A DNA stretch of 46,210 bases. Source: Gammaproteobacteria bacterium. Its GTDB lineage: Bacteria; Pseudomonadota; Gammaproteobacteria; Steroidobacterales; Steroidobacteraceae. Shown here one piece after another: positions 1 through 8,450 of the stretch. The notes below the pieces were generated by a model. It was not told the origin of the DNA. It was given only the letters and a program-made list of their open reading frames with translations, and did no database searches. How positions within the stretch are numbered: position 1 is the first letter of the stretch; each line of letters opens with the position of its first letter. The position numbers and the translations under genes were made by a program. The stretch spans positions 1 to 46,210 of the forward strand of contig JAQGOC010000123.1 in NCBI GenBank assembly GCA_028293805.1, written 5' to 3'.

Positions 1-674
1 GTCGTAAACAACTCGCGGATGTCCACCTTGCGTGGATTTTTGGCGGGCGGCTTGTAGGTGCACAGGATGAACAAGGGCACCATGACCGCCCGGGACCAGT
101 ACGACACCTTGTCGAGATGAAACGGAAACCACCGCGGCAGGAGCATGATCTCAACCGGGATGTAGGGCACGCCACGCCAGGGGATCTGGCCGAACTGCGC
201 CAGCGCGATGCGCGTGAAGACGTTAGCGCGAGCGGCGCCACCTCGCTCCAGGATTGCCGCGCGGGCCCGCGCCATATGAGGCGCGTCCGGGCTGTCACCC
301 GCGAGCTTCAGCGCATAGTAGGCTTTGACGCTGCAGCTGATGTCGAGCTCGCCCCCGTAATACAACGGCCAGCCGCCATGCTCCGCCTGATGAGCGCGCA
401 GGTATGCGGCGAGCTTCACCTCCAGAGCCGGATCGAGCTCATCGAGGTAGTGCATCATCAAAATGTATTCGGCCGGAATCGTGCAGTCCGCTTCGAGCTC
501 GAACAGCCAATAGCCCGCCGCGCTCTGCCGCTGGAGCAAGGCGTCGCGCGCGCTCTCGATGGTGCCATCCAGCGTTGACTGCTCGACGACGCGCTCAAAA
601 CGCAATGAACGCAGCTCTGGCGAGGTCCTCTCGAGGTCGGCGACGGACTCGCGTGCGTGAGAGTTACGATTCAA
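1..674 (-). CDS. shc: Squalene-hopene cyclase, N-terminal part (cut by window edge)
   Basis: Cyclises squalene to hopene/hopanol at the membrane, the committed step of hopanoid synthesis. About 224 N-terminal codons are present; the family is usually 630-700 residues and the catalytic DxDD region lies beyond the left edge. Reading the minus strand gives the N-terminal QW-type repeat QRQSAAGYWLFELEAD, then HQAEHGGWPLYYGGELDIS and SYWSRAVMVPLFIL, all typical of bacterial cyclases. The chosen start is TTG at 674, with GGGAG about 8 bases upstream. This TTG overlaps the stop of the squalene synthase gene (TTGA), so the two are probably translationally coupled. No frameshift is seen in the visible part. 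Confidence 0.93.
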   Translation of the reverse strand, partial: MNRNSHARESVADLERTSPELRSLRFERVVEQSTLDGTIESARDALLQRQSAAGYWLFELEADCTIPAEYILMMHYLDELDPALEVKLAAYLRAHQAEHGGWPLYYGGELDISCSVKAYYALKLAGDSPDAPHMARARAAILERGGAARANVFTRIALAQFGQIPWRGVPYIPVEIMLLPRWFPFHLDKVSYWSRAVMVPLFILCTYKPPAKNPRKVDIRELFT

Positions 675-1867
675 AGGCCGGATCTCCCTTCAGAACGGCG
701 AGCGATGCGCTCCAACGTGACAGGACGGGTGCCATGGGCGTATTCCGCTGTCGCAGCGGCTGCCAGGTGCAGCGCCGGCCGCGGCGGGCGACACACCAGC
801 GAGGGCGCTGCGAGCGGCACACCACGGGCCGCCCACTTGAAAAGCACCTTGAGCAGCCAGTTGCTGCGCACCGCGACGTTGGTCGATATCTGGGTCAGGG
901 CAACCGCCGCATGTGACACCTTGACCTGCGCGCCGCTCGTAAAGCCCGGCGTGTCTGCGATCCTGCGCAGCGTGAGTACCGCAAGTCCTATAGCCCACAG
1001 GCAGAAGCGCCGGATTCCCGCCTCTTCGGCCGGAATCAGCAATGTGAACGCAAGAGCGTTACGCAGGTGAGCGTGAGCCACGCCGACCAGCTCGCGCATG
1101 CCTGCATCGAAAGGCGTATCGCCGTGTCCCGGGGAGAGCTGCGCCAGGTCGATCCCATGGCGCGTAAAGACTTCCTGCGGCAGCCAGCAGGCGCCCCGAC
1201 TGCGATCCTCCCATACATCCTTCAGGATATTGGTCATCTGCAGACCTTGCGCGAACGAGACCGCGAGCTCCTGCAGGGGGCCACGCTGCAGCCTGACTGT
1301 TGCGGAATAGCTGCAGAACAGCTCGGTGAGCATCTGCCCGACGACCCCTGCCACGTAGTAGCAGTAATCGTCCAGGTCGGTCGAACGGGGCAGACCGCGC
1401 AGGCTGGCAGTCTGCTGGAATTGATGCATGCCGCTGCACATGACCTCGACACACCGCTGGATTGCGACGCGCTGCTGGTCATCGAGTCGCGCCGTCACTG
1501 CGATGACTCGGCCCATGTTGAGCACCAGATCGCGTTCCGCCGGCAACGTCCGCTCCGAAAGCTGCGGCACGACATCCTGCGCCAACAGCGCCGCGTCTTC
1601 CTTGCCCCACACCACGGCTACAAACCGTTGCAGCAACACGAGCGTCGCGGCCGCCGAGGGCGCGGTCTCATCCTCGATCGTGTCGGCGATGCGGCAGAGC
1701 AAATAAGCATTGGTCACAGGGGTCCGCAGCGCCGGGGGCAACTGCGGAATCGTCAGTGCGAACGTCCGCGACACGTGGGGCAGCACCCGATCCTGGTAAC
1801 CCTCGTCGGAACTACTCGAGTCCACTTGGACAGTGTCTTGCGACATGGTACGGATAACACCACTCAA
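671..1867 (-). CDS. Squalene synthase (SQS-type, phytoene/squalene synthase family)
   Basis: Condenses two farnesyl diphosphates, most likely to squalene for the overlapping cyclase gene. The 398-residue product resembles eukaryotic-type squalene synthase more than bacterial HpnC/HpnD. It has SRTFALTIPQLP near residue 35, the first Asp-rich motif AYLLCRIADTIEDE, the block YCYYVAGVVGQMLTELF (human SQS has YCHYVAGLVG) and the second Asp motif NILKDVWED. A hydrophobic stretch follows at about residues 283-300. The start is probably TTG at 1867 with AAAGG 8 bases upstream; ATG at 1846 is an alternative with a poor ribosome site. No hpnC, hpnD or hpnE is present in the window. The exact product (squalene or a related C30 compound) is inferred from family and neighbour. 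Confidence 0.88.
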   Translation of the reverse strand: MSGVIRTMSQDTVQVDSSSSDEGYQDRVLPHVSRTFALTIPQLPPALRTPVTNAYLLCRIADTIEDETAPSAAATLVLLQRFVAVVWGKEDAALLAQDVVPQLSERTLPAERDLVLNMGRVIAVTARLDDQQRVAIQRCVEVMCSGMHQFQQTASLRGLPRSTDLDDYCYYVAGVVGQMLTELFCSYSATVRLQRGPLQELAVSFAQGLQMTNILKDVWEDRSRGACWLPQEVFTRHGIDLAQLSPGHGDTPFDAGMRELVGVAHAHLRNALAFTLLIPAEEAGIRRFCLWAIGLAVLTLRRIADTPGFTSGAQVKVSHAAVALTQISTNVAVRSNWLLKVLFKWAARGVPLAAPSLVCRPPRPALHLAAAATAEYAHGTRPVTLERIARRSEGRSGL

Positions 1868-2134
1868 ACACAGAGCCTTTGGAACAAGTCAACGTCCGCC
1901 GGCCCGAAGGCCGCGGGAGTCGCGCGCGCCGGCGCCGCGTGGGCGCCTCATTTACCTTGTTGCGCCTGAAGGCGGCGCTACCCGCCCCCGGCTGATGCGG
2001 ACTTTACCATGCAATCATTCCGCTAAGTTCCACCCCTTTAGAGTGAGGCCGGCACGCAGGTCCGCGAAGTTATCCACAGCCTCGCAAAGCCAAGGCGCGC
2101 CAAGCACGGGGGTCTTGTGGGTATACTGCGACGG
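1868..2134. promoter_or_regulatory. Divergent intergenic region between squalene synthase and dxs
   Basis: This 267-base spacer separates divergent genes and must hold promoters for both. It contains GC-rich, self-complementary stretches at about 1890-1985. A TATACT hexamer (2122-2127) lies 7 bases before the preferred dxs ATG at 2135, so the dxs message could be leaderless; no convincing -35 element is seen. No small gene is apparent. Confidence 0.4.
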
Positions 2135-4039
2135 ATGATCGACAAGCACCCGCTGCTCAGCAGCCTCGATTCCCCGGCGGATTTGCGCCGCTTGCCCGTC
2201 ACGAGGCTGCCGGAGCTCGCTGCGCAGCTGCGCGAGTTCCTGATCCACGGTGTGAGCACCCGCGGAGGTCATTTTGCCTCGGGGCTGGGTACGGTCGAGC
2301 TGACGATTGCCCTGCACTATGTGTACGACACGCCCCATGATCGCCTGGTCTGGGACGTGGGACACCAGGCCTATCCGCACAAAGTGCTCACCGGCAGGCG
2401 CGAGCGGCTGCCCTCGATCAAGCAACCCGGAGGGCTGGCGCCTTTCCCTAGCCGTACCGAAAGCGAGTACGACACGTTCGGCGTGGGCCATTCGAGCACC
2501 TCCATCAGCGCCGCCCTCGGGATGGCGATCGCGGCAGCCCGCCAGGGCACTGGCCGGCGTGCCGTGGCGATCATCGGCGACGGCGCCCTGACGGCGGGAA
2601 TGGCGTTCGAAGCCCTGAACCACGCAGGCTCGCTGCCGACTGACCTGCTGGTGATTCTGAACGACAACAACATGTCCATCTCCGAGAACGTGGGCGCCTT
2701 GTCGAACCACTTCGCCCGTGCACTCTCAGGGCGCGTTTACGCGCATCTGCGCGAGGGTGGCAAGAAGATGCTGAGTCAGATGCCGACCGTGCGGGAGCTG
2801 GCGCGGCGTTCGGAGGAACACCTCAAAGGCATGTTGTTGCCGGGAACGCTATTCGAGGAAATGGGATTCAACTACATCGGACCGATCGATGGGCACGACG
2901 TCAAAGCGCTCGTCAAAACGCTGCATAACGTGCGCAACCTCCACGGCCCGCAGTTGCTGCACGTAGTGACCCGCAAGGGCAAGGGATACGCACCCGCTGA
3001 AGCCGATCCGATCAAGTGGCACGGCCCGGGCCCGTTCGACGCCGCGAGCGGCACTCTAATCAAGGAGAAGAGCTCCGGCCCGTCGTATTCGCAGATCTTC
3101 GGGCAGTGGCTGTGCGATATCGCCGCTGCCGAGCCGAAGATCATCGGCATCACTCCGGCCATGCGCGAGGGTTCCGGCCTCGTCGAATTTTCGAAACGCT
3201 TTCCCGAGCGCTACTTCGACGTGGCGATTGCCGAACAGCACGCTGTGACTTTTGCTGCCGGCCTTGCGACCGAAGGGCTGAAGCCGGTCGTGGCGATTTA
3301 TTCGACCTTTCTGCAGCGTGCCTACGATCAGCTGATCCACGACGTGGCCCTGCAACAGCTGCCGGTCGTCTTCGCCGTGGACCGGGCCGGGCTCGTGGGC
3401 AGCGACGGCGCAACTCATCAGGGCAGCTACGATTTGAGCTATCTGCGCTGCATACCGAATCTGGTCATCATGGCCCCGTCGGATGAGAACGAATGCCGGC
3501 AGATGCTGTACACGGCGAGCACGCTCGCTGGGCCTGCGGTCGTGCGTTATCCCCGTGGCGCCGGGCCGGGCGTGTCTGTGGCCGCAAAGATGACCGCACT
3601 GCCTGTGGGGCGCGCCCAGATTCGCCGCGAGGGACGCAGTGGGCTTGCGCTGCTCGTATTCGGCACACTCCTCGAGGCGTCCCAGAAGATTGCCGAACGT
3701 CTCGATGCGACGCTCGTCAACATGCGTTTCGTGAAACCGCTCGATGAGACGCTTGTCGTTGAGCTCGCCGCCCGACACCGAGCGATCGTCACCATAGAGG
3801 AGAACGCCACTGCTGGCGGCGCGGGCTCCGCTGTCGGTGAGGTGTTGGCCGCACACGGGGTGTTGGTTCCGCGCCTGCAGCTCGGCATCCCCGACCAATT
3901 CATCGAGCACGGCTCGCGCGAGAGTTGTCTCGTCGCAGCAGGCCTCGATGCAGCCGGATTGAGTGCGAGTGTCGAGCGCTGGTGGGCGCCACAGAACCGG
4001 CGGGAGGAGGAGAGTCGGCGGTCGGCTTGCGGGACCTAG
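2135..4039 (+). CDS. dxs: 1-deoxy-D-xylulose-5-phosphate synthase
   Basis: Condenses pyruvate and glyceraldehyde 3-phosphate in a thiamine-diphosphate-dependent step, the entry to the MEP isoprenoid pathway (cytosolic). The product of about 634 residues is full length. It shows [19 protein letters not shown] and [11 protein letters not shown] near the N-terminus, the ThDP-binding stretch from GDGALTAG to NDNNMSIS, the transketolase pyrimidine-domain block [15 protein letters not shown] and the C-terminal [10 protein letters not shown]. The reading frame is open from a GTG at 2117, but ATG at 2135 gives the usual Dxs N-terminus ([20 protein letters not shown]). It converges with ispA, 18 bases apart, and supplies the same pathway. 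Confidence 0.97.
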   Translation: MIDKHPLLSSLDSPADLRRLPVTRLPELAAQLREFLIHGVSTRGGHFASGLGTVELTIALHYVYDTPHDRLVWDVGHQAYPHKVLTGRRERLPSIKQPGGLAPFPSRTESEYDTFGVGHSSTSISAALGMAIAAARQGTGRRAVAIIGDGALTAGMAFEALNHAGSLPTDLLVILNDNNMSISENVGALSNHFARALSGRVYAHLREGGKKMLSQMPTVRELARRSEEHLKGMLLPGTLFEEMGFNYIGPIDGHDVKALVKTLHNVRNLHGPQLLHVVTRKGKGYAPAEADPIKWHGPGPFDAASGTLIKEKSSGPSYSQIFGQWLCDIAAAEPKIIGITPAMREGSGLVEFSKRFPERYFDVAIAEQHAVTFAAGLATEGLKPVVAIYSTFLQRAYDQLIHDVALQQLPVVFAVDRAGLVGSDGATHQGSYDLSYLRCIPNLVIMAPSDENECRQMLYTASTLAGPAVVRYPRGAGPGVSVAAKMTALPVGRAQIRREGRSGLALLVFGTLLEASQKIAERLDATLVNMRFVKPLDETLVVELAARHRAIVTIEENATAGGAGSAVGEVLAAHGVLVPRLQLGIPDQFIEHGSRESCLVAAGLDAAGLSASVERWWAPQNRREEESRRSACGT

Positions 4040-4057
4040 CGAGCCGCTAACTTACCG

Positions 4058-5002
4058 TCAGTAGCGCCGCGCGAGCAGCCAATCCGCCAGCGACCGCAGC
4101 AGGTCCGCACGCGGTCCCAAGGGCGCGAGCGCGTCGAAAGCCTGCTGATGCAACAGGCGCACTCGGTCCTGCGAAGCCTCGATTCCAATGACGGACGGAT
4201 GGGTGGGTTTCGAACGCTCGCTATCCGCGCCGGTGGCCTTGCCCAGGGTCGTCGCATCGCCGAGCACATCCAGCAGATCGTCCTGAATCTGGAAGGCCAG
4301 CCCGATCGGATTCACGAAACCGGCCAGCGCGTGCTGCCAACGGGGATCGAGCGCCGGTACGCAGGCCGCCGCCATCATTACGCTGACGCGAATGAGGGCG
4401 CCCGTCTTGCGCGCGTGCATCTCCTCTACCTGCACCAGGTCGAGCTTCCTGCCTTGCGCGGCGAGATCGATAGCCTGGCCCCCGGCCATGCCAAAGGTGC
4501 CGCTTGCCTCGGCCAGCAACTCGACCAGCCGCAAACGAATCGCCGCCGCGGCAGGCAGTGCAGGATCGCGAGCCAACACCTGGAAGGCCAACGTCTGCAG
4601 TGCATCTCCTACCAGGACAGCCGTCGCCTCGTCATATGCCTTGTGGCAGGTAGGCCGGCCGCGCCGCAGATCGTCGTCGTCCATCGCCGGAAGATCGTCG
4701 TGTACCAGCGAGTACACGTGCACGAGCTCGATTGCGCAGGCTGCCGCCTCGACGTCCTCTTCGGTGAGCCCGACCGCGTGCGCAGTGGCAAACACCAACG
4801 CGGGCCGTATCCGCTTGCCGCCGCCCAGTACGCTGTAACGCATTGCCTCATGCAAGCGCGCCGGCAACACGTCGGCGCCCGGAAGCCGCGCCGCCAATGC
4901 CAATTCCATACGCGCCTGCCAGGATTCGAGGCGGGCGCGAAATGCATCGCGCTGCGATGATTCGCCCTGAGTGTCTTGTCGAGCGGACAGTCCGCTGTTC
5001 AC
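4058..5002 (-). CDS. ispA: Farnesyl diphosphate synthase (IspA-type polyprenyl synthase)
   Basis: Adds IPP to DMAPP and GPP to give farnesyl diphosphate, the substrate of the squalene synthase in this window. The 314-residue product has the bacterial first Asp-rich motif HDDLPAMDDDDLRRGRPTCH and the second, FQIQDDLLDVLGD. YSLVHDDLP just before the first motif is like E. coli IspA, so a C15 product is likely, although geranylgeranyl diphosphate cannot be excluded from sequence alone. It starts with GTG at 5002, with GGAAG 7 bases upstream. It is the last gene of the minus-strand group idi-hpnH-ispA, 37 bases after the hpnH stop. Confidence 0.95.
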   Translation of the reverse strand: MNSGLSARQDTQGESSQRDAFRARLESWQARMELALAARLPGADVLPARLHEAMRYSVLGGGKRIRPALVFATAHAVGLTEEDVEAAACAIELVHVYSLVHDDLPAMDDDDLRRGRPTCHKAYDEATAVLVGDALQTLAFQVLARDPALPAAAAIRLRLVELLAEASGTFGMAGGQAIDLAAQGRKLDLVQVEEMHARKTGALIRVSVMMAAACVPALDPRWQHALAGFVNPIGLAFQIQDDLLDVLGDATTLGKATGADSERSKPTHPSVIGIEASQDRVRLLHQQAFDALAPLGPRADLLRSLADWLLARRY

Positions 5003-5039
5003 GCCCGAGCTTCCACCACCGAGGAAGTACGCTTGTTTC

Positions 5040-6200
5040 TCATTGCAGCCTCGAGGGGGCGTCAGGTTCGCGAGTCGAGCGCTTTATGTCGGCCACGGCA
5101 ATGGTGGCGACAGTGTGCCGTACGCCTCCTTCGGCGTCGTACACGATCGGCAGGTCGGGTGCCATCGGGCCCGTGAGCTGCGGCCCTCGCAGAGCCGCTT
5201 TCAGCGCCTTGAATGGGTGAGCGAAAGCGTCATCCACCGCGGTGCCTTCGAAGCCGCAGTGCGCCATGCAGTTGTCGCAAGCGGGATTGCGGCCCACGCC
5301 GTACTTGCCCCACTCGGTATCCGCCATCAGAGACTGGAAGGTGGGCGCGTAGCCTTCATCGGTCAGCAGGTAACAGGGCCGCTGCCAGCCGAAGATGTTG
5401 TACGTGGGCGTGCTCCATGGCGTGCACTGGTACGCCTGGTTGCCGGCCAGGAAATCGAGAAACAGCCCCGAGTGGTTGAACGACCAGCGGCTGCGGGAGC
5501 CGCCGTTCTTCTTGCCCCGTTTGAAGATCTCGCGGAACAGGCGCTTGCTGGCGCTGCGGCCCAGGAAAACATCCTGCCGCGGAGCGTGGTGATAGCTGTA
5601 GCCGGGAGAGACCATGATGCCTTCGATCCCCAGCGCCATCGCTTCGTCGAAAAACGCGGCAACGTGATCGGGATCCTCGCCACTGAACAACGTGCAATTG
5701 ATGGTGACGCGAAAGCCCTTGCCCCGTGCGAGCCGGATCGCCGCGACCGCCTTGTCGAACACGCCCTCCTGGCACACCGACTCGTCGTGACGCTCACGGC
5801 TGCCGTCCAGGTGAATGGAGAAAGTCAGGTAAGGCGAGGGTTCGTATTCGTGGATGTGCTTGGGCAGCAGAATGGCGTTCGTGCACAGGTACACGAATTT
5901 CTTGCGGGCCACGATGCCGGCGACGATCTGCGGCATCTCCTTGTGGATCAGCGGCTCCCCGCCGGGGATCGACACCATCGGGGCGCCGCATTCATCCACC
6001 GCGCGCAGCGCGTCCGCAACGCTCAGGCGCTTCTGCAGAATCTCCTTGGGATGGTCGATTTTGCCGCAGCCCGAGCAGGCGAGATTGCACTGAAACAACG
6101 GTTCCAGCATCAGGACCAGCGGATAGCGCTGCACGCCCCGCAGCTTGCGGCCGGCGATGTACCGTCCAACACGGTACGCTTGAAGTAACGGAACGCCCAA
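5040..6200 (-). CDS. hpnH: Hopanoid radical SAM protein HpnH (adenosylhopane synthesis)
   Basis: Joins the 5'-deoxyadenosyl group to hopene (diploptene), the first step of C35 bacteriohopanepolyol side-chain synthesis. The 386-residue product has the radical SAM cluster CNLACSGC (Cys38, Cys42, Cys45), the SAM-binding SIPGGEPL, and C-terminal cysteines in CDNCMAHCGFEG typical of the HpnH family. It starts with TTG at 6200. A strong AGGAG site 7 bases upstream overlaps the stop codon of idi, so the two are coupled. HpnG, which would act next, is not in the window. Confidence 0.95.
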   Translation of the reverse strand: MGVPLLQAYRVGRYIAGRKLRGVQRYPLVLMLEPLFQCNLACSGCGKIDHPKEILQKRLSVADALRAVDECGAPMVSIPGGEPLIHKEMPQIVAGIVARKKFVYLCTNAILLPKHIHEYEPSPYLTFSIHLDGSRERHDESVCQEGVFDKAVAAIRLARGKGFRVTINCTLFSGEDPDHVAAFFDEAMALGIEGIMVSPGYSYHHAPRQDVFLGRSASKRLFREIFKRGKKNGGSRSRWSFNHSGLFLDFLAGNQAYQCTPWSTPTYNIFGWQRPCYLLTDEGYAPTFQSLMADTEWGKYGVGRNPACDNCMAHCGFEGTAVDDAFAHPFKALKAALRGPQLTGPMAPDLPIVYDAEGGVRHTVATIAVADIKRSTREPDAPSRLQ

Positions 6201-6210
6201 CTTGTAACTC

Positions 6211-6801
6211 CTACTTCAGGGCGAGCAGTGCTGCGCGGTGATCCCGCCAGATACGTGCCCACTCCAACTTGAACCACGGGGTAAACTTTTCGGCGCCGCT
6301 GCCGGCCAGCTCGGCCCGCAGCGCTTGCGGTGCGATCCAGCGCCACGCCTCAATCTCGTTCCGGTCGATCCGCAGCGGCTCGGTGCAGCGGCCTATGAAC
6401 ACCGAGCACAGCTCCTGTTCGGCGCCGGCCGCCTCGAACTGCGCCTGATACTGAAACTTGAACAAAAACTGCAACGGACAACGCACGCCCAGCTCCTCGT
6501 GCAGGCGGCGCTGAATCGCCGCCTCCATGCTCTCGGCACGCCGCGGATGACTGCAGCAGCTGTTCGACCAGTACAGCGGCCAGAGACGCTTCGACGCCGC
6601 GCGTTGCTGCAGCAGCAGCTCCCCACTACCGTTGAAGATCAGCAAAGAGAAGGCCCGATGCAGCACGCCGCGACCGTCGTGGCACTCGGCCTTGCTCAGG
6701 TACCCCACTTCGCGGTCGGCTTCGTCCACCAGGATGAGCGATTCGGAATCCGCCGCGACTTCGTTGACGCTGCTGCGACTCTCCCGATCTTCATCCGTCA
6801 T
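6211..6801 (-). CDS. idi: Isopentenyl-diphosphate delta-isomerase, type I
   Basis: Interconverts IPP and DMAPP, balancing precursors for IspA. This is a Nudix-fold enzyme of about 196 residues. Visible features are LVDEADREVGYLSKAECH, the catalytic-cysteine region YWSNSCCSHPR (compare NSVCGHP in E. coli Idi) and the Nudix-like helix RRLHEELGV. The frame is open upstream to 6867, but ATG at 6801 (MTDEDRE) is preferred because the extra 22 residues look unlike the family and AGGG lies about 9 bases before it. It is cotranscribed with hpnH, 10 bases apart. Confidence 0.92.
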   Translation of the reverse strand: MTDEDRESRSSVNEVAADSESLILVDEADREVGYLSKAECHDGRGVLHRAFSLLIFNGSGELLLQQRAASKRLWPLYWSNSCCSHPRRAESMEAAIQRRLHEELGVRCPLQFLFKFQYQAQFEAAGAEQELCSVFIGRCTEPLRIDRNEIEAWRWIAPQALRAELAGSGAEKFTPWFKLEWARIWRDHRAALLALK

Positions 6802-6961
6802 AAGGACAACCCTACGCTGCCGCACCAGATAAACGCCAGGGCGACCCATCCGCTGCGCCATGAGCATTCAGCGGTACATGATAGCCGCGTGACAGGCGTT
6901 CGCCAAAGCAATCTTAAGAGGTAGGAAACCGGCATCCCTTGCCTCGCACCGCGTCCGGGAC

Positions 6962-8059
6962 CTACTCCATGGGGCTGCCACAGCGGCCCAGTACGCCGCG
7001 AAGGTCGCGGATCGCTGGAAACACCTCGTTATTCCAGTCTGCGCCTTGCGAGTCGTAGGCCCTCTGCTCGTGCTCCACGATGTCCTTGTCCTCGGCGAAG
7101 ATCCGCTCGGTGAACCATGTCACGAACGGCCACACCGCATGGATCAGGCCGGGCACTGGCGGCTTCTTCACCGACAAATAACCGTAGGTGCGGTTGGTGC
7201 GCTGCTCAGCATCCAGGGGCGTGTAGCCCAGCCAGACATCCAGCACCGGATCGTCGGTCAACTGGATGTCGCGACCCAGCCAGACCTTGAGGCTCTGCGC
7301 CGGATAATCGGTACGAATGCGCATGTGGTCGGAGAAATCCTTCTTCGGCACGCCGCGCTTGCGCACCAGGTCGACGATGACCTTCTCACCCAGGGATGAC
7401 TTGCCCTCGGTGCGGCTGAAACTGTATTCCACCTGTGCCCAGTCCTCGCCGTGTTGGCGTCCGATACACTGGGCCTTGATCGAACCCATCTGCTTGCGGT
7501 GCATGAACTGGTGATTCATGTCGAACAGGTTCTCGTGCATGAACGTGTAGTGGCAGGCCACCTCACGGTTGAGGCGGCGGGTCTTGTAGTCCTTGCGTTG
7601 CGAGGAGCCGAGCGTTTTCGGCAGGCGACCTTCCGCCAGCGCCGGATCACCGGGAAACACGAAGATCAGGCCATCAACCTCGCGCGCGGGATAGCTCTTC
7701 ACCCCGTTCGGCAGACGCTCCTTGCCCAGGTAGGGCACGTCCACGCACTTGCCGCTGCAATCGTAGGCCCAGCCGTGATAGTGGCATTTGAGCTGGTCAC
7801 CCATCACCACGCCAAGGTGCAGTGGCACCTGACGGTGGGCGCACCGGTCCTCGAGCGCGAACACTCGCCCGCTGCTGCCCCGATACAGAACGATCGGCTG
7901 GCTCGCGAAGCGGCGGCCGAGCGTCTTGCCCACCTGCAACTCATCGGACCAGGCGACGGCATACCAATAGTCGGGATGCGCGCCTACGCGCCGCAGATCG
8001 AAGGCGTTGGCCGAATTCGCAGTGGGCAGAGTGATCAGGTGCAAACTATCTTCCGACAT
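6962..8059 (-). CDS. Rieske non-haem iron oxygenase, catalytic subunit
   Basis: Predicted oxygenase that inserts O2-derived oxygen into an unknown hydrophobic substrate, using electrons from a ferredoxin/reductase not found here. Of about 365 residues, the Rieske [2Fe-2S] ligands are Cys73/His75 (CAHRQ) and Cys92/His95 (CHYHGW). The mononuclear iron site is ENLFDMNHQFMH, giving the bridging Asp and two His. ATG at 8059 is preferred because GGAG sits 6 bases upstream; the frame continues to a GTG at 8092. It lies 160 bases upstream of idi on the same strand. That context hints at a hopanoid or other isoprenoid substrate, but aromatic-ring or sterol oxygenases share these motifs, so the substrate is open. 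Confidence 0.88.
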   Translation of the reverse strand: MSEDSLHLITLPTANSANAFDLRRVGAHPDYWYAVAWSDELQVGKTLGRRFASQPIVLYRGSSGRVFALEDRCAHRQVPLHLGVVMGDQLKCHYHGWAYDCSGKCVDVPYLGKERLPNGVKSYPAREVDGLIFVFPGDPALAEGRLPKTLGSSQRKDYKTRRLNREVACHYTFMHENLFDMNHQFMHRKQMGSIKAQCIGRQHGEDWAQVEYSFSRTEGKSSLGEKVIVDLVRKRGVPKKDFSDHMRIRTDYPAQSLKVWLGRDIQLTDDPVLDVWLGYTPLDAEQRTNRTYGYLSVKKPPVPGLIHAVWPFVTWFTERIFAEDKDIVEHEQRAYDSQGADWNNEVFPAIRDLRGVLGRCGSPME

Positions 8060-8450
8060 CGGGCTCTCCAACGGCGATCTGGAAACAGGCACTTTACAGG
8101 TACAAGAGTAGCTCTTCGAGAAGCCCCACGCTCAAGCGATGACCGGAGGCCGGGGTGCCGCTGGCTTTCGGGCTCTTGCGGTCCGAACCTGCTGCGCGTC
8201 GCGAGACTGCATGGGACTGACCTCATCGAAGTGGTGGCCCTGAGCTTACAGTTTACATATATTTAGTTCTATAACATATTGATATACCGTACTTTTTATA
8301 TGGTCTTCCTTCGTGCCCCGGAGGAGCGAATCTCGGGCAGGCCCTCGGCTGCTGCTCCAGCTCCTTCTACCTATTGGCCCCAACCCATTGCCTTCAGGGC
8401 GCAGGTATCGCACGTTCGATCCCGTGACCCGGGCAGAATGGAGTCAAAGA
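8060..8450. promoter_or_regulatory. Divergent intergenic region with AT-rich island
   Basis: This 391-base spacer lies between the Rieske gene and the esterase gene. Positions 8245-8302 are strikingly AT-rich for this window, with several TATA-like hexamers, and are the likely promoter zone for the glycan-utilisation genes to the right. No single -35/-10 pair stands out. No small gene is supported. Confidence 0.4.

Noticed and set aside
2070-2078. TTATCCACA, a perfect DnaA-box sequence upstream of dxs
   Set aside because: It is a single copy with no cluster, no AT-rich unwinding region and no dnaA/dnaN/gidA neighbours, so there is no case for an origin. It is most likely chance.
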